Part shown: positions 8,853 to 19,235 of the stretch, one piece after another
Layout of the letters: each line of letters starts with the position of its first letter
How positions within the stretch are numbered: the stretch's first letter is position 1
NCBI GenBank assembly: GCA_035295745.1
Contig: DATGIL010000078.1
Location: forward strand, 1 to 64,000
DNA length: 64,000 nt
Origin: JAIQFL01 sp035295745
GTDB lineage: Bacteria > Acidobacteriota > Terriglobia > Bryobacterales > Bryobacteraceae
Direction of reading: 5' to 3'
The notes under the pieces: generated by a model
Databases searched by the model: none
What the model was told of the DNA's origin: nothing
What the model saw: only the letters and a program-made list of their open reading frames with translations
Made by a program: the position numbers and the translations under genes

Positions 8853-11489
8853 ATGCCCGCCAACATCTCCGAGCTGACCCCAGAACGGATCGCCTATCTC
8901 GAAGGCCTGGTCACCCAAGCACGAAAAGCGGCCGAGGCCTTTGCCCGATTCACCCAGGAAGATGTCGATCGCATCGTCAAGCCGATGGTGTTGGCGGGCC
9001 TGGAGAACGCGCATCACCTCGCCCGTCTTGCCTTTGAGGAAACCAGAATGGGCGTTCTCGAGGACAAGGTCCTCAAGAACATGGTGGCCACCGAGTTCGT
9101 TTATAACTACGTACGCGACAAGCGCACGGTCGGCATAATGCGCGAGTTTCCGGAGCGTGGACTGGTAGAGATCGCCGAGCCGATAGGCGTGATCTTCGCG
9201 ATCACGCCCATTACCAATCCTACGGCCACCGTCCTCTTCAAGTGCATCATGGCCATCAAGTCGCGCAACGCCATGATCTTCGGGCCGCATCCGGCCGCCT
9301 GGCGCTGCTGCCAGGAAGCTGTCCGCATCATGTATGAGGCCGCCTTGCAGCACGGAGCGCCCGAGGGAGTGTTCACGTGCCTGGAGTCTCCCACTATTCC
9401 CGACAACGCCTGGCTGATGCGCCACAAGGATGTCGCCATGATCGATGCCACAGGCGGGCGCGGCGCGGTGAAGGCGGCGTACAGCTCCGGAAAGCCGGCG
9501 CTCGGCGTCGGGGCAGGGAACACCCCGGTCTATCTCGATCGGACGGCCAATCTCGATATGGCCGTTGTCGACATCATCACCTCCAAAACCTTCGACAATG
9601 GCACGATCTGCGCCTCCGAGCAGACTGTGGTGATGGACGACGAGATCTACGATGCAGCGCTCGCAAAGTTCGTCGAATTGGGGGCACACCTCTGCAATCC
9701 TGCAGAGACTGCTCTCCTGGGTCGCGCGCTTTTCGATCCCGAGACCGGCAACGCCAGGCCTATCGCGATCGGGCAGAAGGCTACCGACATTGCCAGCGTG
9801 ATCGGCCTCTCAGTGAAGCCGGACACCAAGATGCTGATCGCACCTATTCGAGGCGTGGGACGAGAGCATCCACTTTCCGCCGAGAAGCTCTTCCCCGTGC
9901 TCGCCGTATACCGCGCAAAGTCCACCGATGAGGCGCTCGACATCTGCGTGCGAGTCAATCGGGCCGGAGGACGCGGCCACACCGCGGTAGTCTTCTCCAA
10001 TAACGAAGAGACCATCCGCCGCTTCGGCGAAGCCATGGACGCGGGACGCATCATCGTGAATTCACCGGGTTCCATCGGCGCGCTGGGCGGCGTGTACAAC
10101 GACATGGTGCCGACGTTCTCTTTCGGATGCGGAACCGGCGGAGGCAACAGCACCACCGAGAACGTCAACGTCTACAATTACCTGAACATCAAGCGAATGG
10201 CGCGGAGGATGCCGACTCACATGTGGTATCGGGTGCCGAATCAGATCTACTTCAACCGCAACGCGATTGAGAATCTCGCGCAATTCCCGTCGCGATCCAC
10301 GCTGATCGTGACCAACCCGGCGCTCGAGCAGTTTGGCCACGTGGACATCGTACGACGCTACCTCCCGCCGCAGACTCTTGTGCATGTGCTGGCGATTCCC
10401 GAGGTGGAGCCCAATCACACGATTGTGAATCAGGGCCTCGAGGCGTTGAAGCTCTATCGCACCGACCAGATTGTCGCTCTTGGCGGCGGCTCCGTCATGG
10501 ACGCGGCGAAAATCATGCGGCTCCGCTACGAGTTTCCCGATGCGAGCCTGGAGGAGTTGGGCTCGACGTTCCTGGATATCCGCAAGCGGGTGGTGCGCTT
10601 TCCTCCCCCGAAAGCCGAGCGTGTCCGGCTGATCGCGATCTCCACGACTAGTGGCACCGGCAGCGAAGTAACTCCGTTTGCCGTCCTCTCGGACAAAGGC
10701 CGCAAGGTGACGCTCGTTGACTATTCGCTCAGTCCGGACGCGGCAATTGTCGACCCGCAGTTCGTGATGTCAATGCCGAAGTCGCTCACCGCGGATACCG
10801 GAGTGGACTGCCTGACCCACGCGCTGGAGGCCGGAGTGTCCGTGTACGCGTCTCCTTACACCGATTCGCACGCCCTGCAGGCGATGCAAATGGTCTTTCA
10901 GTATTTGCCAATTGCGTACGAACACCCGCGGGACGAGGAGGCGCGGACGATGATACACAATGCCGCCTGTATTGCGGCGCTGGCGTTCTCCAACGCTTCG
11001 GTGGGCGTGAATCATGCGTTGGCGCACGCGTTCGGGGCGCGCTTCAAGGTGGCGCACGGCCGCGCCAACGCGCTGATGCTGCCGCACGTGATTGCCTACA
11101 ATGCCGCAGTGCCGAGCAAGTTCATGCCATCGCCTCACCAAATCGCCTATACCGCACATAAGACTTACGCGAAGATGGCCGACCTTCTGGGATTGGGCGG
11201 CGAGACCGTCGAGGAGAAGGTGAAGAACCTGATCGCCGCCATCGAGCGGCTGCTGGATCGGCTCGGCATCCCGCGCTCCATAGCGGCCCTGGGCATCTCG
11301 CGAGAAGAATTCGAACGCGCGGTGCCAGAGCTCGCGCGAATTGCCTTCGACGATCCTTCCTGGCGCACGAATCCTCGCATGCCGTTGCTGAGCGAACTCG
11401 CCGATCTGCTGTGGAAGGCCTATGAAGGCCGGGGCTCGGGCGAACTCGCTCCCGAGGTCGAATTAGAACTCTACACCGCGAAAGTGTAA
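8853..11489 (+). CDS. adhE: Bifunctional acetaldehyde-CoA/alcohol dehydrogenase AdhE
   Basis: From the ATG at 8853, which has a GGGAAAGGA ribosome site, the product has 878 residues, the normal AdhE size. Residues 1 to about 440 are a CoA-dependent aldehyde dehydrogenase (ITPITNPTATVLFKC, GVGAGNTPVYLD, catalytic C253 in NGTICASEQ). Residues from about 455 on are an iron-dependent alcohol dehydrogenase (GGGSVMDAAKIM, TTSGTGSEVTPF, and the metal-ligand histidine region HALAHAFGARFKVAHGRANA). It converts acetyl-CoA to ethanol with two NADH, or the reverse. An upstream in-frame extension to 8742 is open but has low protein character. No partner gene is adjacent. Confidence 0.95.
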   Translation: MPANISELTPERIAYLEGLVTQARKAAEAFARFTQEDVDRIVKPMVLAGLENAHHLARLAFEETRMGVLEDKVLKNMVATEFVYNYVRDKRTVGIMREFPERGLVEIAEPIGVIFAITPITNPTATVLFKCIMAIKSRNAMIFGPHPAAWRCCQEAVRIMYEAALQHGAPEGVFTCLESPTIPDNAWLMRHKDVAMIDATGGRGAVKAAYSSGKPALGVGAGNTPVYLDRTANLDMAVVDIITSKTFDNGTICASEQTVVMDDEIYDAALAKFVELGAHLCNPAETALLGRALFDPETGNARPIAIGQKATDIASVIGLSVKPDTKMLIAPIRGVGREHPLSAEKLFPVLAVYRAKSTDEALDICVRVNRAGGRGHTAVVFSNNEETIRRFGEAMDAGRIIVNSPGSIGALGGVYNDMVPTFSFGCGTGGGNSTTENVNVYNYLNIKRMARRMPTHMWYRVPNQIYFNRNAIENLAQFPSRSTLIVTNPALEQFGHVDIVRRYLPPQTLVHVLAIPEVEPNHTIVNQGLEALKLYRTDQIVALGGGSVMDAAKIMRLRYEFPDASLEELGSTFLDIRKRVVRFPPPKAERVRLIAISTTSGTGSEVTPFAVLSDKGRKVTLVDYSLSPDAAIVDPQFVMSMPKSLTADTGVDCLTHALEAGVSVYASPYTDSHALQAMQMVFQYLPIAYEHPRDEEARTMIHNAACIAALAFSNASVGVNHALAHAFGARFKVAHGRANALMLPHVIAYNAAVPSKFMPSPHQIAYTAHKTYAKMADLLGLGGETVEEKVKNLIAAIERLLDRLGIPRSIAALGISREEFERAVPELARIAFDDPSWRTNPRMPLLSELADLLWKAYEGRGSGELAPEVELELYTAKV

Positions 11490-12016
11490 GGTTGACCGAA
11501 CAGCGTTCCCTTGCGTCATCGGTCGCTTGAACCTAACGCTATTGGTGATCAGTGCGGTGCCGGGACTTCCGACTTTTCCTCTCGCCCCATGCTGACTTGC
11601 TCGATGCCGTCGCGATGAATCGGATGGGATCCAATGACGCGATCCCTCCGGCTGCTGTCGGGTCCCGCAAACGCTTTTCGCGACCGGGATGGGCTCCGCC
11701 TCTCCCGCGCCGGTGCCGGACTCGATTGCAGGTTCGCAAGGCAGCGTGTCAGCCGCGCAGGTGTACTCCAGGCGCCAAACTCAGGTCCTTCATACTCGCG
11801 CCAGCCGCAACCGCTGATGTGCCGATGTCTGCACGAAAGCTCGGAGTCGTAGCTGCGAACGGTGTGCGGCGGGTAGTGGTGTGCCTGCAATTTTCAGTGT
11901 CTCCTCTCCAGCACCATTCCACCGTCCCCAATCTGGTCGTGGTGTTTCTGAAGCAGGCCCGGTCCGCCTATCCGCTCGCGCCGTCAGGAGTCTAATTCCC
12001 AGGGGAGGCCCGCCCT
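11490..12016. other. Gap without a recognisable gene
   Basis: This 527-bp stretch contains short open frames on both strands, but none has a family motif, ribosome site or clear codon bias. No hairpin followed by a T-run was noticed after adhE. Confidence 0.5.
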
Positions 12017-14446
12017 TTGATTACAGATCTTCGCTATGCCGTGCGTTCGCTGGTGAAAACGCCGCGATTTTCCCTGATTGCCGTCACGGTGCTGGCGCTC
12101 GGCATCGGCGCTAACGCCGCCATGTTTAGCGTCGTGTATAACGTGCTACTGCGTCCTCTACCGTACCCACAGCCCGAGCGGCTGGTCTTTGTTCAGGAGA
12201 GCAGTGTGCGTCGCGGCGGCACCACGTCTATCGCGCCGGGCACTTATCAGGATTGGCGCGACCAGCAGCACGTCTTCGATTCCATCGCCGCGGCGGAATT
12301 GTGGGGCGCATCGCTCACCGGCAACGGGCATCCTGAAGAGATCGAAGGACTGAGAGTCTCCACATCGATTCTTTCGGTGCTGCGCGTTTCGCCCGCGCTC
12401 GGGCGCGGCTTCCAGCCTGAGGACGAGCAGACCGAAGCGGGCCAGGTCGTGCTGATGAGCCATGGACTGTGGGAGCGCCGTTTCGGAAGCGACCCGTCGA
12501 TCCTGGGCAGCAACATCGTCTTGAGCGGGGCGAGTTATCGGGTGATTGGGATCATGCCGCGCGATTTCCGTTTTCCGCCGTTCTGGGCGCTGAAGGCCGA
12601 GCTTTGGACGCCGCTGGTTTTTCCGCCGCAACGCCGGAACGATCGGGAGTCGCGATCCCTGCGCGTGTTCGCGCGCCTGCGTGGCGGCGTGACACTCGAA
12701 CAAGCCGCCGCCGAGATGGCCACCATCGCGCGCCGGATCGAACTGGCCTATCCCGCCAGCAACACCGATTGGAGTGCGCGCGTGACGCCGCTCAGCGAGG
12801 TAGTGGTGGGACAGGTGCGGCCGGCGCTGTTGGTGCTGCTGGGCGCCGTCGCTTTTCTGCTGCTGATTGCCTGCGCCAACGTGGCGAACCTGCTGCTGGG
12901 GCGGGCCAGCGGGCGCCAGAAGGAGTTCGCTCTGCGTCTGGCGCTGGGCGCCGGCCGCGGCCGGCTGGTGCGGCAACTGCTCGTGGAAAGCGCTCTCCTC
13001 TCGCTTACCGGTGGTGCCTGTGGTCTGCTGCTGGCACGGTGGTCGATCCAACTCCTCACGCTGAGCATCGCGGACGCCAGCCGCTTCACGTTGCCGCGCT
13101 ATCAAGAGATCGGCATGGGTGCGGCCGTGCTGCTGTTCACCTTTGGCGTGTCGGCGGCGACAGGCATTCTGTTCGGTCTTGTGCCCGCGTTGCAATTCTC
13201 GAGGCCCGATTTGCACTCCACGTTGAAGGAAGGTGGGCGCGGCAACACGCGTCTCTCCCGAACCCCGCTGCGCAGCTTGTTGGTGATCGGCGAAATTGCC
13301 ATCTCTCTGATGCTCCTCTCGGGCGCCGGTCTGATGATCCGCAGTTTCGCCAAGCTGGGGACCGTGGACGCCGGCTTCGATCCGCGCGGCGTGCTGAGCA
13401 TGCGAGTGGTCCTGGCGGGGTCCCCGCACGGCGCCACGCCTGAGTCTCGCAATGCCTTCTATCGCACGATGCTGGAACGGGTAGGAATGATTCCCGGGGT
13501 GGAGTCGGTGAGCGCCATCAATCACCTGCCGCTTGCCGGCGATCTGTGGACTTTCTCCTTCCTGGTGGAGGGTCGTCCGGCGCCGAGCCCTGCGGAGACT
13601 CCGCACGCAGCGTTCCGCGTGGTCTTTCCGAATTACTTCCGCACCATGCGAATTCCGCTACTGGCCGGGCGTGACATCGAGGCGCGGGACGACAGCGCCG
13701 CGTCCCAGGTAGTGGTGATCAATCAGAGCATGGCGAGCCGGATTTGGCCGCGCGAAGATGCGGTCGGCAAGCGAATTCGTCTGGGCAAGACGGGGCCCTG
13801 GTACCAGGTGGTCGGCGTGGTGAAAGATGCCGAACAGCGCGAGTGGGGCGCCTCGCCCGACAACGAGTTCTACTTCTCGCAACTGCAGAACCCCGCGGAC
13901 ATCATGAAATCCACCACGCTGGTGCTGCGGACATCCGCCGATCCCCTCGCATTGGCCAGCGCGGTACAGGCGCAGATCTGGTCGCTGGATCGCGATGTAC
14001 CGATAGTTGACCTGGCGAGCCTGGAGCAGGTGGTGGCACGTGCGGTCTGGCAGCCGCGCTTCTCCACTACTCTCCTGGGCGGTTTCGCCGGATTGGCGCT
14101 GCTGTTGGCAGCGATCGGGATATACGGCGTCATGTCTTTTGACGTGGGCCGCCGCACGCAGGAGATCGGGATCCGCATGGCGCTCGGTGCGAAGCCGGCG
14201 GACGTGATGCGCTCGGTGCTGGGTAGTGGCGGCAAACTGGCTGCGATTGGCACAGCGATCGGAGTCGCGGGTGCTCTGGCACTCACCCGTTACTTGAAGA
14301 CACTGCTCTACGAAGTGAGCACCACAGATCCGGCGTCGCTAATCGGCGCGGCTGTCTTGCTGGGACTCGTTGCCTTCGCCGCGCTCTGGATACCGGCTCG
14401 CCGCGCCACGCGAGTGGATCCGGTAGAAGCGCTTCGCAGTGAATAG
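12017..14446 (+). CDS. ADOP-family ABC transporter permease
   Basis: Full-length 809-residue member of the acidobacterial duplicated orphan permease family. It has an N-terminal membrane helix (about residues 17-40, after MITDLRYAVRSLVKTPRFS), a MacB-type periplasmic domain (about 45-260), a three-helix FtsX core (about 270-430), a second periplasmic domain and a C-terminal FtsX core (about 695-805) ending DPVEALRSE. MacB-type permeases act with an ATPase in mechanotransmission or export of peptides and drugs; here no ATPase gene is adjacent, as usual for this orphan family. The TTG start follows CCCAGGGGAGG, a strong ribosome site. Confidence 0.9.
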   Translation: MITDLRYAVRSLVKTPRFSLIAVTVLALGIGANAAMFSVVYNVLLRPLPYPQPERLVFVQESSVRRGGTTSIAPGTYQDWRDQQHVFDSIAAAELWGASLTGNGHPEEIEGLRVSTSILSVLRVSPALGRGFQPEDEQTEAGQVVLMSHGLWERRFGSDPSILGSNIVLSGASYRVIGIMPRDFRFPPFWALKAELWTPLVFPPQRRNDRESRSLRVFARLRGGVTLEQAAAEMATIARRIELAYPASNTDWSARVTPLSEVVVGQVRPALLVLLGAVAFLLLIACANVANLLLGRASGRQKEFALRLALGAGRGRLVRQLLVESALLSLTGGACGLLLARWSIQLLTLSIADASRFTLPRYQEIGMGAAVLLFTFGVSAATGILFGLVPALQFSRPDLHSTLKEGGRGNTRLSRTPLRSLLVIGEIAISLMLLSGAGLMIRSFAKLGTVDAGFDPRGVLSMRVVLAGSPHGATPESRNAFYRTMLERVGMIPGVESVSAINHLPLAGDLWTFSFLVEGRPAPSPAETPHAAFRVVFPNYFRTMRIPLLAGRDIEARDDSAASQVVVINQSMASRIWPREDAVGKRIRLGKTGPWYQVVGVVKDAEQREWGASPDNEFYFSQLQNPADIMKSTTLVLRTSADPLALASAVQAQIWSLDRDVPIVDLASLEQVVARAVWQPRFSTTLLGGFAGLALLLAAIGIYGVMSFDVGRRTQEIGIRMALGAKPADVMRSVLGSGGKLAAIGTAIGVAGALALTRYLKTLLYEVSTTDPASLIGAAVLLGLVAFAALWIPARRATRVDPVEALRSE

Positions 14447-14785
14447 GCTCCGAACCTGAGATCCTGGGAGACGGCTGCGAAGTAAAAGTCGCAAGCGTTG
14501 GGGCGTGACTCGACCATCCTAAATGGAGACAGAAGCAGATCGCTGCAATGATCAGGCATCGCAAATGTGTCTCCGCCGCATTACAGCGTCCACTTAGTCG
14601 TTTGCGGGGAACAATTCGCAAGATTTCCCTTAACAAAATCATAGCGGCTGGCGTCAAACGATTATCAGTTTGTCCGCAACAGGTGTACCACCAGGGGCAC
14701 GGTAGTGAAACTATAAGTGCCTCGTTCGCCAGTGAATCTGTTGTTGGCCCCGCGCGTGTTATTTTCGGACGCACGAGGAGGGAAT
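14447..14785. other. Gap before the TIGR03435 gene, no gene seen
   Basis: This 339-bp interval is somewhat AT-richer than its neighbours. It probably holds the promoter of the following gene; no specific box is convincing. A short GGCAC...GTGCC inverted repeat (loop about 17 nt) lies near 14696-14723. Confidence 0.4.
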
Positions 14786-16420
14786 ATGAAGCAGAATTCG
14801 GGAACCCGGTTAGCATTGCTCAGCCTGCTGACCACAATGCCTGTGCTTACGCAGGAGCCCAAATTCGAGATCGCGGATGTTCATGCCAGCACGACCGCGC
14901 ACTCATTTGCTCAGAATTTCGGCGGCGTTCTGCGCAATGGACGCTACGTAAACCGGGACGCTACCATGCTCAATCTCATCGAGGCCGCATACGGCGTAAC
15001 GGAGGATACGATTTCGGGCGGCCCCGGCTGGCTGGATTCCGACCTCTTCGATGTGATCGCCAAAGTTCCTGAAGGCACAAAGCTGGCAACCGCTAACACC
15101 ATGTTGCAGACCCTGCTGGCCGACCGCTTCAAACTGGTAGTCCGCCACGATTCGGGCGCGGTGCCTCGCTATGTGCTGAGTGTCGGCAAGAGTGGGTCGA
15201 AACTGAAGGTTGCGAGCGGGTCGGGAAATGCGGGATGCCAGCCGAAGGGAGGGGGCGGCCGAGGCGTTCCGGGTGACCCGGCGTCGCAACCGAACATCCA
15301 GATGGCCTGTCACGACATGACGGCGCAAGACATCGCGGATAATCTCCGTCAAATGGCAGGCGGTTACTTAGATCATGAAGTGATCGACGCGACGAAACTC
15401 GAAGGTTCGTGGGATTTCGATCTCGAGTGGACAGGGCGGGGCGCGCTTGCTGCCAAGGGCGCTGACGGCATTTCGATTTTTGACGCGGTCGATAAACAAT
15501 TGGGTTTGAAGCTGGAATTGAAAAATGTTCCGATGCCATGCCTGGTGATTCAGAGCGTGAATCGAAAGCCAACCGAGAATCCGGATGGCGTCGCGACGGC
15601 TTTGGCCGTTGCTGCCGCGCGGTTCGAAGCGGCGACCATCAAGCCTGCCAATCCCGACGGGCGCCCCATGGTCGGTTTGCTCTATACCGGCGCCAGCCAG
15701 ATGAAAGCTGGGGGCAAGCTGCATGATTTGATTGCAATTGCTCTTCAAATTCCACCTAATATCGCAGGCGATATGCTGGTCGGAATTCCGAAGGCCGCGG
15801 ATTCGCAGCACTGGGACATCACCGCCAAAGTACCCAGCACCGGCGAAGGTGCGCCCAACGTCGTGGGCGGGCGGCCTCTTCCGCCGCCGCTCAGTGTAGG
15901 GCTGGAGATGCTGAGGGGTCTGCTGGTGGATGAGTTTGAGCTGAAAACTCACACGGAAAATCGGGAAGTGACGGTGTATGCGCTGACTGTCGGCAGTAAT
16001 AAGCCAAAACTGACCCAGGCCGATGAGTCCGAGCGGTCGGGATGCAAGCCGGATGGCAATGCTCCGAAGCCCGTCACGAACATGGGGCCGATGATCGTCT
16101 GCAAGAACACCACCATGGCCGAACTGGCAGAGAATCTGCAGCAAATGGCGAGTGCGTATATCGATCACCCGATTGTCGACGCGACCGGTCTTCAGGGCGG
16201 GTGGAATTTCCTGATTGGCTGGACGCCTCGACGCATGTTGCAGGGGCCACCGGCTCCGAATCCAAATCCGCCAGCCGCAGGGATCGCGGAAGCGACGGAT
16301 CCCAACGGTATCTCGGTTTTTGAGGCAGTCGAAAAAGAGCTGGGACTCAAGCTGGTGAAACAGAAGCGATCCATGCCGGTGATTGTTGTGGATCACGTGG
16401 ACGAGAAGCCGCTACAGTAA
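14786..16420 (+). CDS. Secreted protein with two tandem TIGR03435 domains
   Basis: The 545-residue product starts at an ATG with GAGGAGGG just upstream and a short hydrophobic leader (LALLSLLTTMPVLTQ). Two copies of the soil-associated TIGR03435 domain follow, at about 28-265 and 275-545. Each has the family order: an F-E-x-A/T start (KFEIADVHAS; RFEAATIKPAN), a GPxW or similar block, LLxDRFKL / LLVDEFELKTH, then Y-x-L-x-V followed by K, a Cys loop, and a final DxTGLxGxWxF / DATKLEGSWDF block with a G-L-K-L-E tail. Ordinary members have one copy in about 250-330 residues. The function of this family is unknown; expansion in Solibacter-like genomes is known. Confidence 0.85.
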   Translation: MKQNSGTRLALLSLLTTMPVLTQEPKFEIADVHASTTAHSFAQNFGGVLRNGRYVNRDATMLNLIEAAYGVTEDTISGGPGWLDSDLFDVIAKVPEGTKLATANTMLQTLLADRFKLVVRHDSGAVPRYVLSVGKSGSKLKVASGSGNAGCQPKGGGGRGVPGDPASQPNIQMACHDMTAQDIADNLRQMAGGYLDHEVIDATKLEGSWDFDLEWTGRGALAAKGADGISIFDAVDKQLGLKLELKNVPMPCLVIQSVNRKPTENPDGVATALAVAAARFEAATIKPANPDGRPMVGLLYTGASQMKAGGKLHDLIAIALQIPPNIAGDMLVGIPKAADSQHWDITAKVPSTGEGAPNVVGGRPLPPPLSVGLEMLRGLLVDEFELKTHTENREVTVYALTVGSNKPKLTQADESERSGCKPDGNAPKPVTNMGPMIVCKNTTMAELAENLQQMASAYIDHPIVDATGLQGGWNFLIGWTPRRMLQGPPAPNPNPPAAGIAEATDPNGISVFEAVEKELGLKLVKQKRSMPVIVVDHVDEKPLQ

Positions 16421-16549
16421 CGGAGTCAGCCTCCGCATTCAACTCCAGCGTTTAAGCGCCGCGAACCGATCAGCGAAAAGTCTTGACAAATGCGTCGAGA
16501 CTGCAGAGATGTGAGTCTCTGCGCCTCGTTTCAACGCGCAATCGCCGAG

Positions 16550-19186
16550 CTATTTTCCCGTGGGCACACGCTGCGCCAAATATCCGACGAAATTCTGGAA
16601 GAGAATCACATCATGCTCCGGCTTGCTGACGTTTGGCGAACTTACAGGCACGATTACCAGCGCGAGTTTGCCGTCGAGAGAGACGTCACCTGCGGTTCCG
16701 CCCAACTTCGCGAGCCAGACGCGCGGCTTCTCCGGAACGAACGCCGCGTTCTTATCGGAGTAGCCCACCGCCAACATCTGGTCTCCCGCCTGATAGAACA
16801 GCTCGTGCGCCTTCGGCGACCAGATGGGGTGATGGCCGCCGCTGTTGGAGATCTTCCACAGACTCCCGTTGTCTGGAAACGCCCTCACATAAATCTCGTC
16901 TGTTCCCGAAGAGTTCGATTGGTAGGCCATCCATTTTCCATCCGGAGAAATCGCCGGGCCTTCATCTTTGAACGTGCTTCTTAGGAACTGCTCGGGCGTG
17001 CCGGCCTTCATTTGACCGCCCACGATTTCCACCGGCACGGTCCAGAGCTGGCCTTCATTCGGGCTGCCCTCTTCGTAAGCCAGGCGCGTTCCCACGATGG
17101 ATGCCGGCACCTGGGTCGCCTGCTTTCCCAGCAATGCCTGAGGCTCGATTCCGGAGCCCACGTGAGTCCAGTAAAGCCCCGTCAACGAGCCGAGCACGAC
17201 GAATTGGCTGTCGGGACTCCAGGTCGGATGGAAGTACATTTTTCCGTCGGAAGCCACGCGCGTCCAGGTGTCCCGGTCGAAATCGTAAACTTGGACGGTA
17301 TCTCTTCCTCCCTCGCGAACCACTGCCAGCAGCCGCTTTCCGTCGGGCGACAGGCTCACGCTTTCGTAAACACCCGCCTTGGAAACTGCGTTCTTCCGGC
17401 CGCCGGACGAATCGAGATATTGAATCATAGTGATGCTTTGATCGGGATCGCCAGTAGACTTGCGATAGACCAGAGTCCCGTTGTGCGACACATCAAATTG
17501 CGACTCGCGAGTTGCGGTGTATGCGACATCGTCCAGGACGGAAACGGGGGCGGTGCGCGCATTCAGATTGTCGAGGTCGAATCGTACCGCAAAAAGCTTG
17601 CTCTTCACGGTGTAGAGGACATATCCGGAATGAAGCGAAGCGGGAGCAAAACGGGCGGAGGTCCCTCCCTGCGCGATTAAGCTCTTTCGTCCATCGGCCA
17701 GCGAGAGCACTTCGATTCGGGTCCGCTCGGAATCATTGCGGGCTTCCGGATAAAGCGTATAGAGGATGGCCTTTCCTCCCGGAAGAACTTGGGGACGCGT
17801 AAAAGTGAACTCGTTTGCGCCGAGCGGCGTCCCGCTCACAAGTGCGCCTCCGCCCGACGGGGTCTTCACGAGACCCTTCAGCAGCACACTGGTGTGAATG
17901 AATCCGTCTTCGCTCCAGTCGGAGCCGGCTGAAGCGCCGGGCGCACCTAGCGCAATGGCGGCGCCTCCCTCCACCGGCACCTTGTAGATGCGATCGCCGA
18001 GGTGAAAGCCGGCCCATTCGCCGTCTGGAGAGAAGAAGGGCGAATTGGCGCCCTGCGAACCGGAGAGTTCGGTGACACCCGGCTGATCCAATCGGCGGAC
18101 CCAAAGGCGCGGCTGGCCGCCGCCCACGCCCGCGAGATACAGAATGCGCCGTCCATCGGGAGAGATCACGATGTTGCTGCTGCCGACGGTAGTGGCGAGA
18201 GCGACGTCGGCACCAAGATCGACATCCACTCGCAGTTGCGGCAATTCGGGAGGCGGGGGCCCATGCCACCACGCGAAAACGGCGGCAACGACGATCAGCA
18301 ACAGGCCGCCTGCCGTGATCCAGAGCAAACGTGAAGGAGCACGTGCCCCGGACGGTGCCCGATCGTCGTCTACCAGCGACAAGGCATCGCCGATGTCGCG
18401 GAGACGCTTGTGTGGGTCTTTCTCGAGGCACCGCCGCAGAAGCCTGCTCACGTCCTGCGGCACAGCCGACAGATCTGGTTCGGCTACCAAGACGGCCGCA
18501 AGCACATCAGAGATCGTCTTGCCTGGAAATGCCTTTTTTCCGGTGAGCACTTCGTAGAGGACGACACCGAATGCCCAGATGTCTGCGCGTTTGTCGACGG
18601 GTTCGCCGCGCGCCTGCTCGGGCGACATATAAGAGGCGGTTCCCAGAATGACGCCGTCGCGAGTCGTCGTCATAGTCGTAGTGATCGAATTATTATTGAG
18701 TTCAGCTACGGGCGTTTTGGCGGGAGTCTGAGCGGCTAGGCCGAAGTCGAGCACCTTGACGACCCCTCCCGGGGCAATCATGATGTTGGCGGGTTTCAGG
18801 TCGCGATGGACCACCCCTTTTTCATGCGCGGCTTCGAGCGCCGCTGCAATCTGCTGTGCGTATTGCAAGGCGGTATCGAGAGGGATTGGGCCTTTCAGAA
18901 TGCTGCCCGGGACCAATTCCATGACGATGCCGCGGGCCTCGCCCGACTCTACGATGCCGTAGATTTGGGCAATATTGGGATGGTTCAACGATGCGAGAAC
19001 TTTGGCCTCGCGCTCAAAGCGGGCGAGGCGATCCGCGTCGTCCGATACCTCGGCGGGCAGAATCTTGATGGCAACTTCACGTCCCAGTTTGGTGTCGCGC
19101 GCGCGATAGACTTCGCCCATGCCGCCCGCACCGAGAGGCGCCAGCATTTCGTAGTGCCCGAGCAAGGTTCCCGGAGCGATCGTCAT
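16550..19186 (-). CDS. Ser/Thr protein kinase with PD40 propeller-like sensor
   Basis: From the ATG at 19186 the product has 878 residues. Residues 12-270 form a Hanks-type kinase domain with G-loop LGAGGMGEVYRA, K41 in VAIKIL, catalytic HRDLKPAN (D129) and DFG (147-149). One membrane helix follows at about 287-307. The extracytoplasmic part carries TolB/PD40-type repeats (motifs ISPDGRR, FSPDGEW, LSPDGKR, WSPDSQF, ISPDGKW), which usually fold as a beta propeller. This suggests a receptor kinase; its ligand is unknown. A TTG at 19252 would extend the protein by 22 residues into the upstream gene. The next kinase gene ends 49 bp upstream, so the two are probably co-transcribed. Confidence 0.9.
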   Translation of the reverse strand: MTIAPGTLLGHYEMLAPLGAGGMGEVYRARDTKLGREVAIKILPAEVSDDADRLARFEREAKVLASLNHPNIAQIYGIVESGEARGIVMELVPGSILKGPIPLDTALQYAQQIAAALEAAHEKGVVHRDLKPANIMIAPGGVVKVLDFGLAAQTPAKTPVAELNNNSITTTMTTTRDGVILGTASYMSPEQARGEPVDKRADIWAFGVVLYEVLTGKKAFPGKTISDVLAAVLVAEPDLSAVPQDVSRLLRRCLEKDPHKRLRDIGDALSLVDDDRAPSGARAPSRLLWITAGGLLLIVVAAVFAWWHGPPPPELPQLRVDVDLGADVALATTVGSSNIVISPDGRRILYLAGVGGGQPRLWVRRLDQPGVTELSGSQGANSPFFSPDGEWAGFHLGDRIYKVPVEGGAAIALGAPGASAGSDWSEDGFIHTSVLLKGLVKTPSGGGALVSGTPLGANEFTFTRPQVLPGGKAILYTLYPEARNDSERTRIEVLSLADGRKSLIAQGGTSARFAPASLHSGYVLYTVKSKLFAVRFDLDNLNARTAPVSVLDDVAYTATRESQFDVSHNGTLVYRKSTGDPDQSITMIQYLDSSGGRKNAVSKAGVYESVSLSPDGKRLLAVVREGGRDTVQVYDFDRDTWTRVASDGKMYFHPTWSPDSQFVVLGSLTGLYWTHVGSGIEPQALLGKQATQVPASIVGTRLAYEEGSPNEGQLWTVPVEIVGGQMKAGTPEQFLRSTFKDEGPAISPDGKWMAYQSNSSGTDEIYVRAFPDNGSLWKISNSGGHHPIWSPKAHELFYQAGDQMLAVGYSDKNAAFVPEKPRVWLAKLGGTAGDVSLDGKLALVIVPVSSPNVSKPEHDVILFQNFVGYLAQRVPTGK

Positions 19187-19235
19187 GGCGGGCTCTGTCA
19201 ATTCTAGCAGGGGGGCCGCGGGGTCCTCGTCCAGT

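Noticed and set aside
12158..13606. 482-residue minus-strand open frame
   Set aside because: It lies wholly inside the ADOP permease gene; the translation is His/Gln/Arg-rich low complexity, typical of antisense of GC-rich genes.
15368..16396. 342-residue minus-strand open frame
   Set aside because: It is antisense to the tandem TIGR03435 gene, which has a strong ribosome site, a leader and two family domains.
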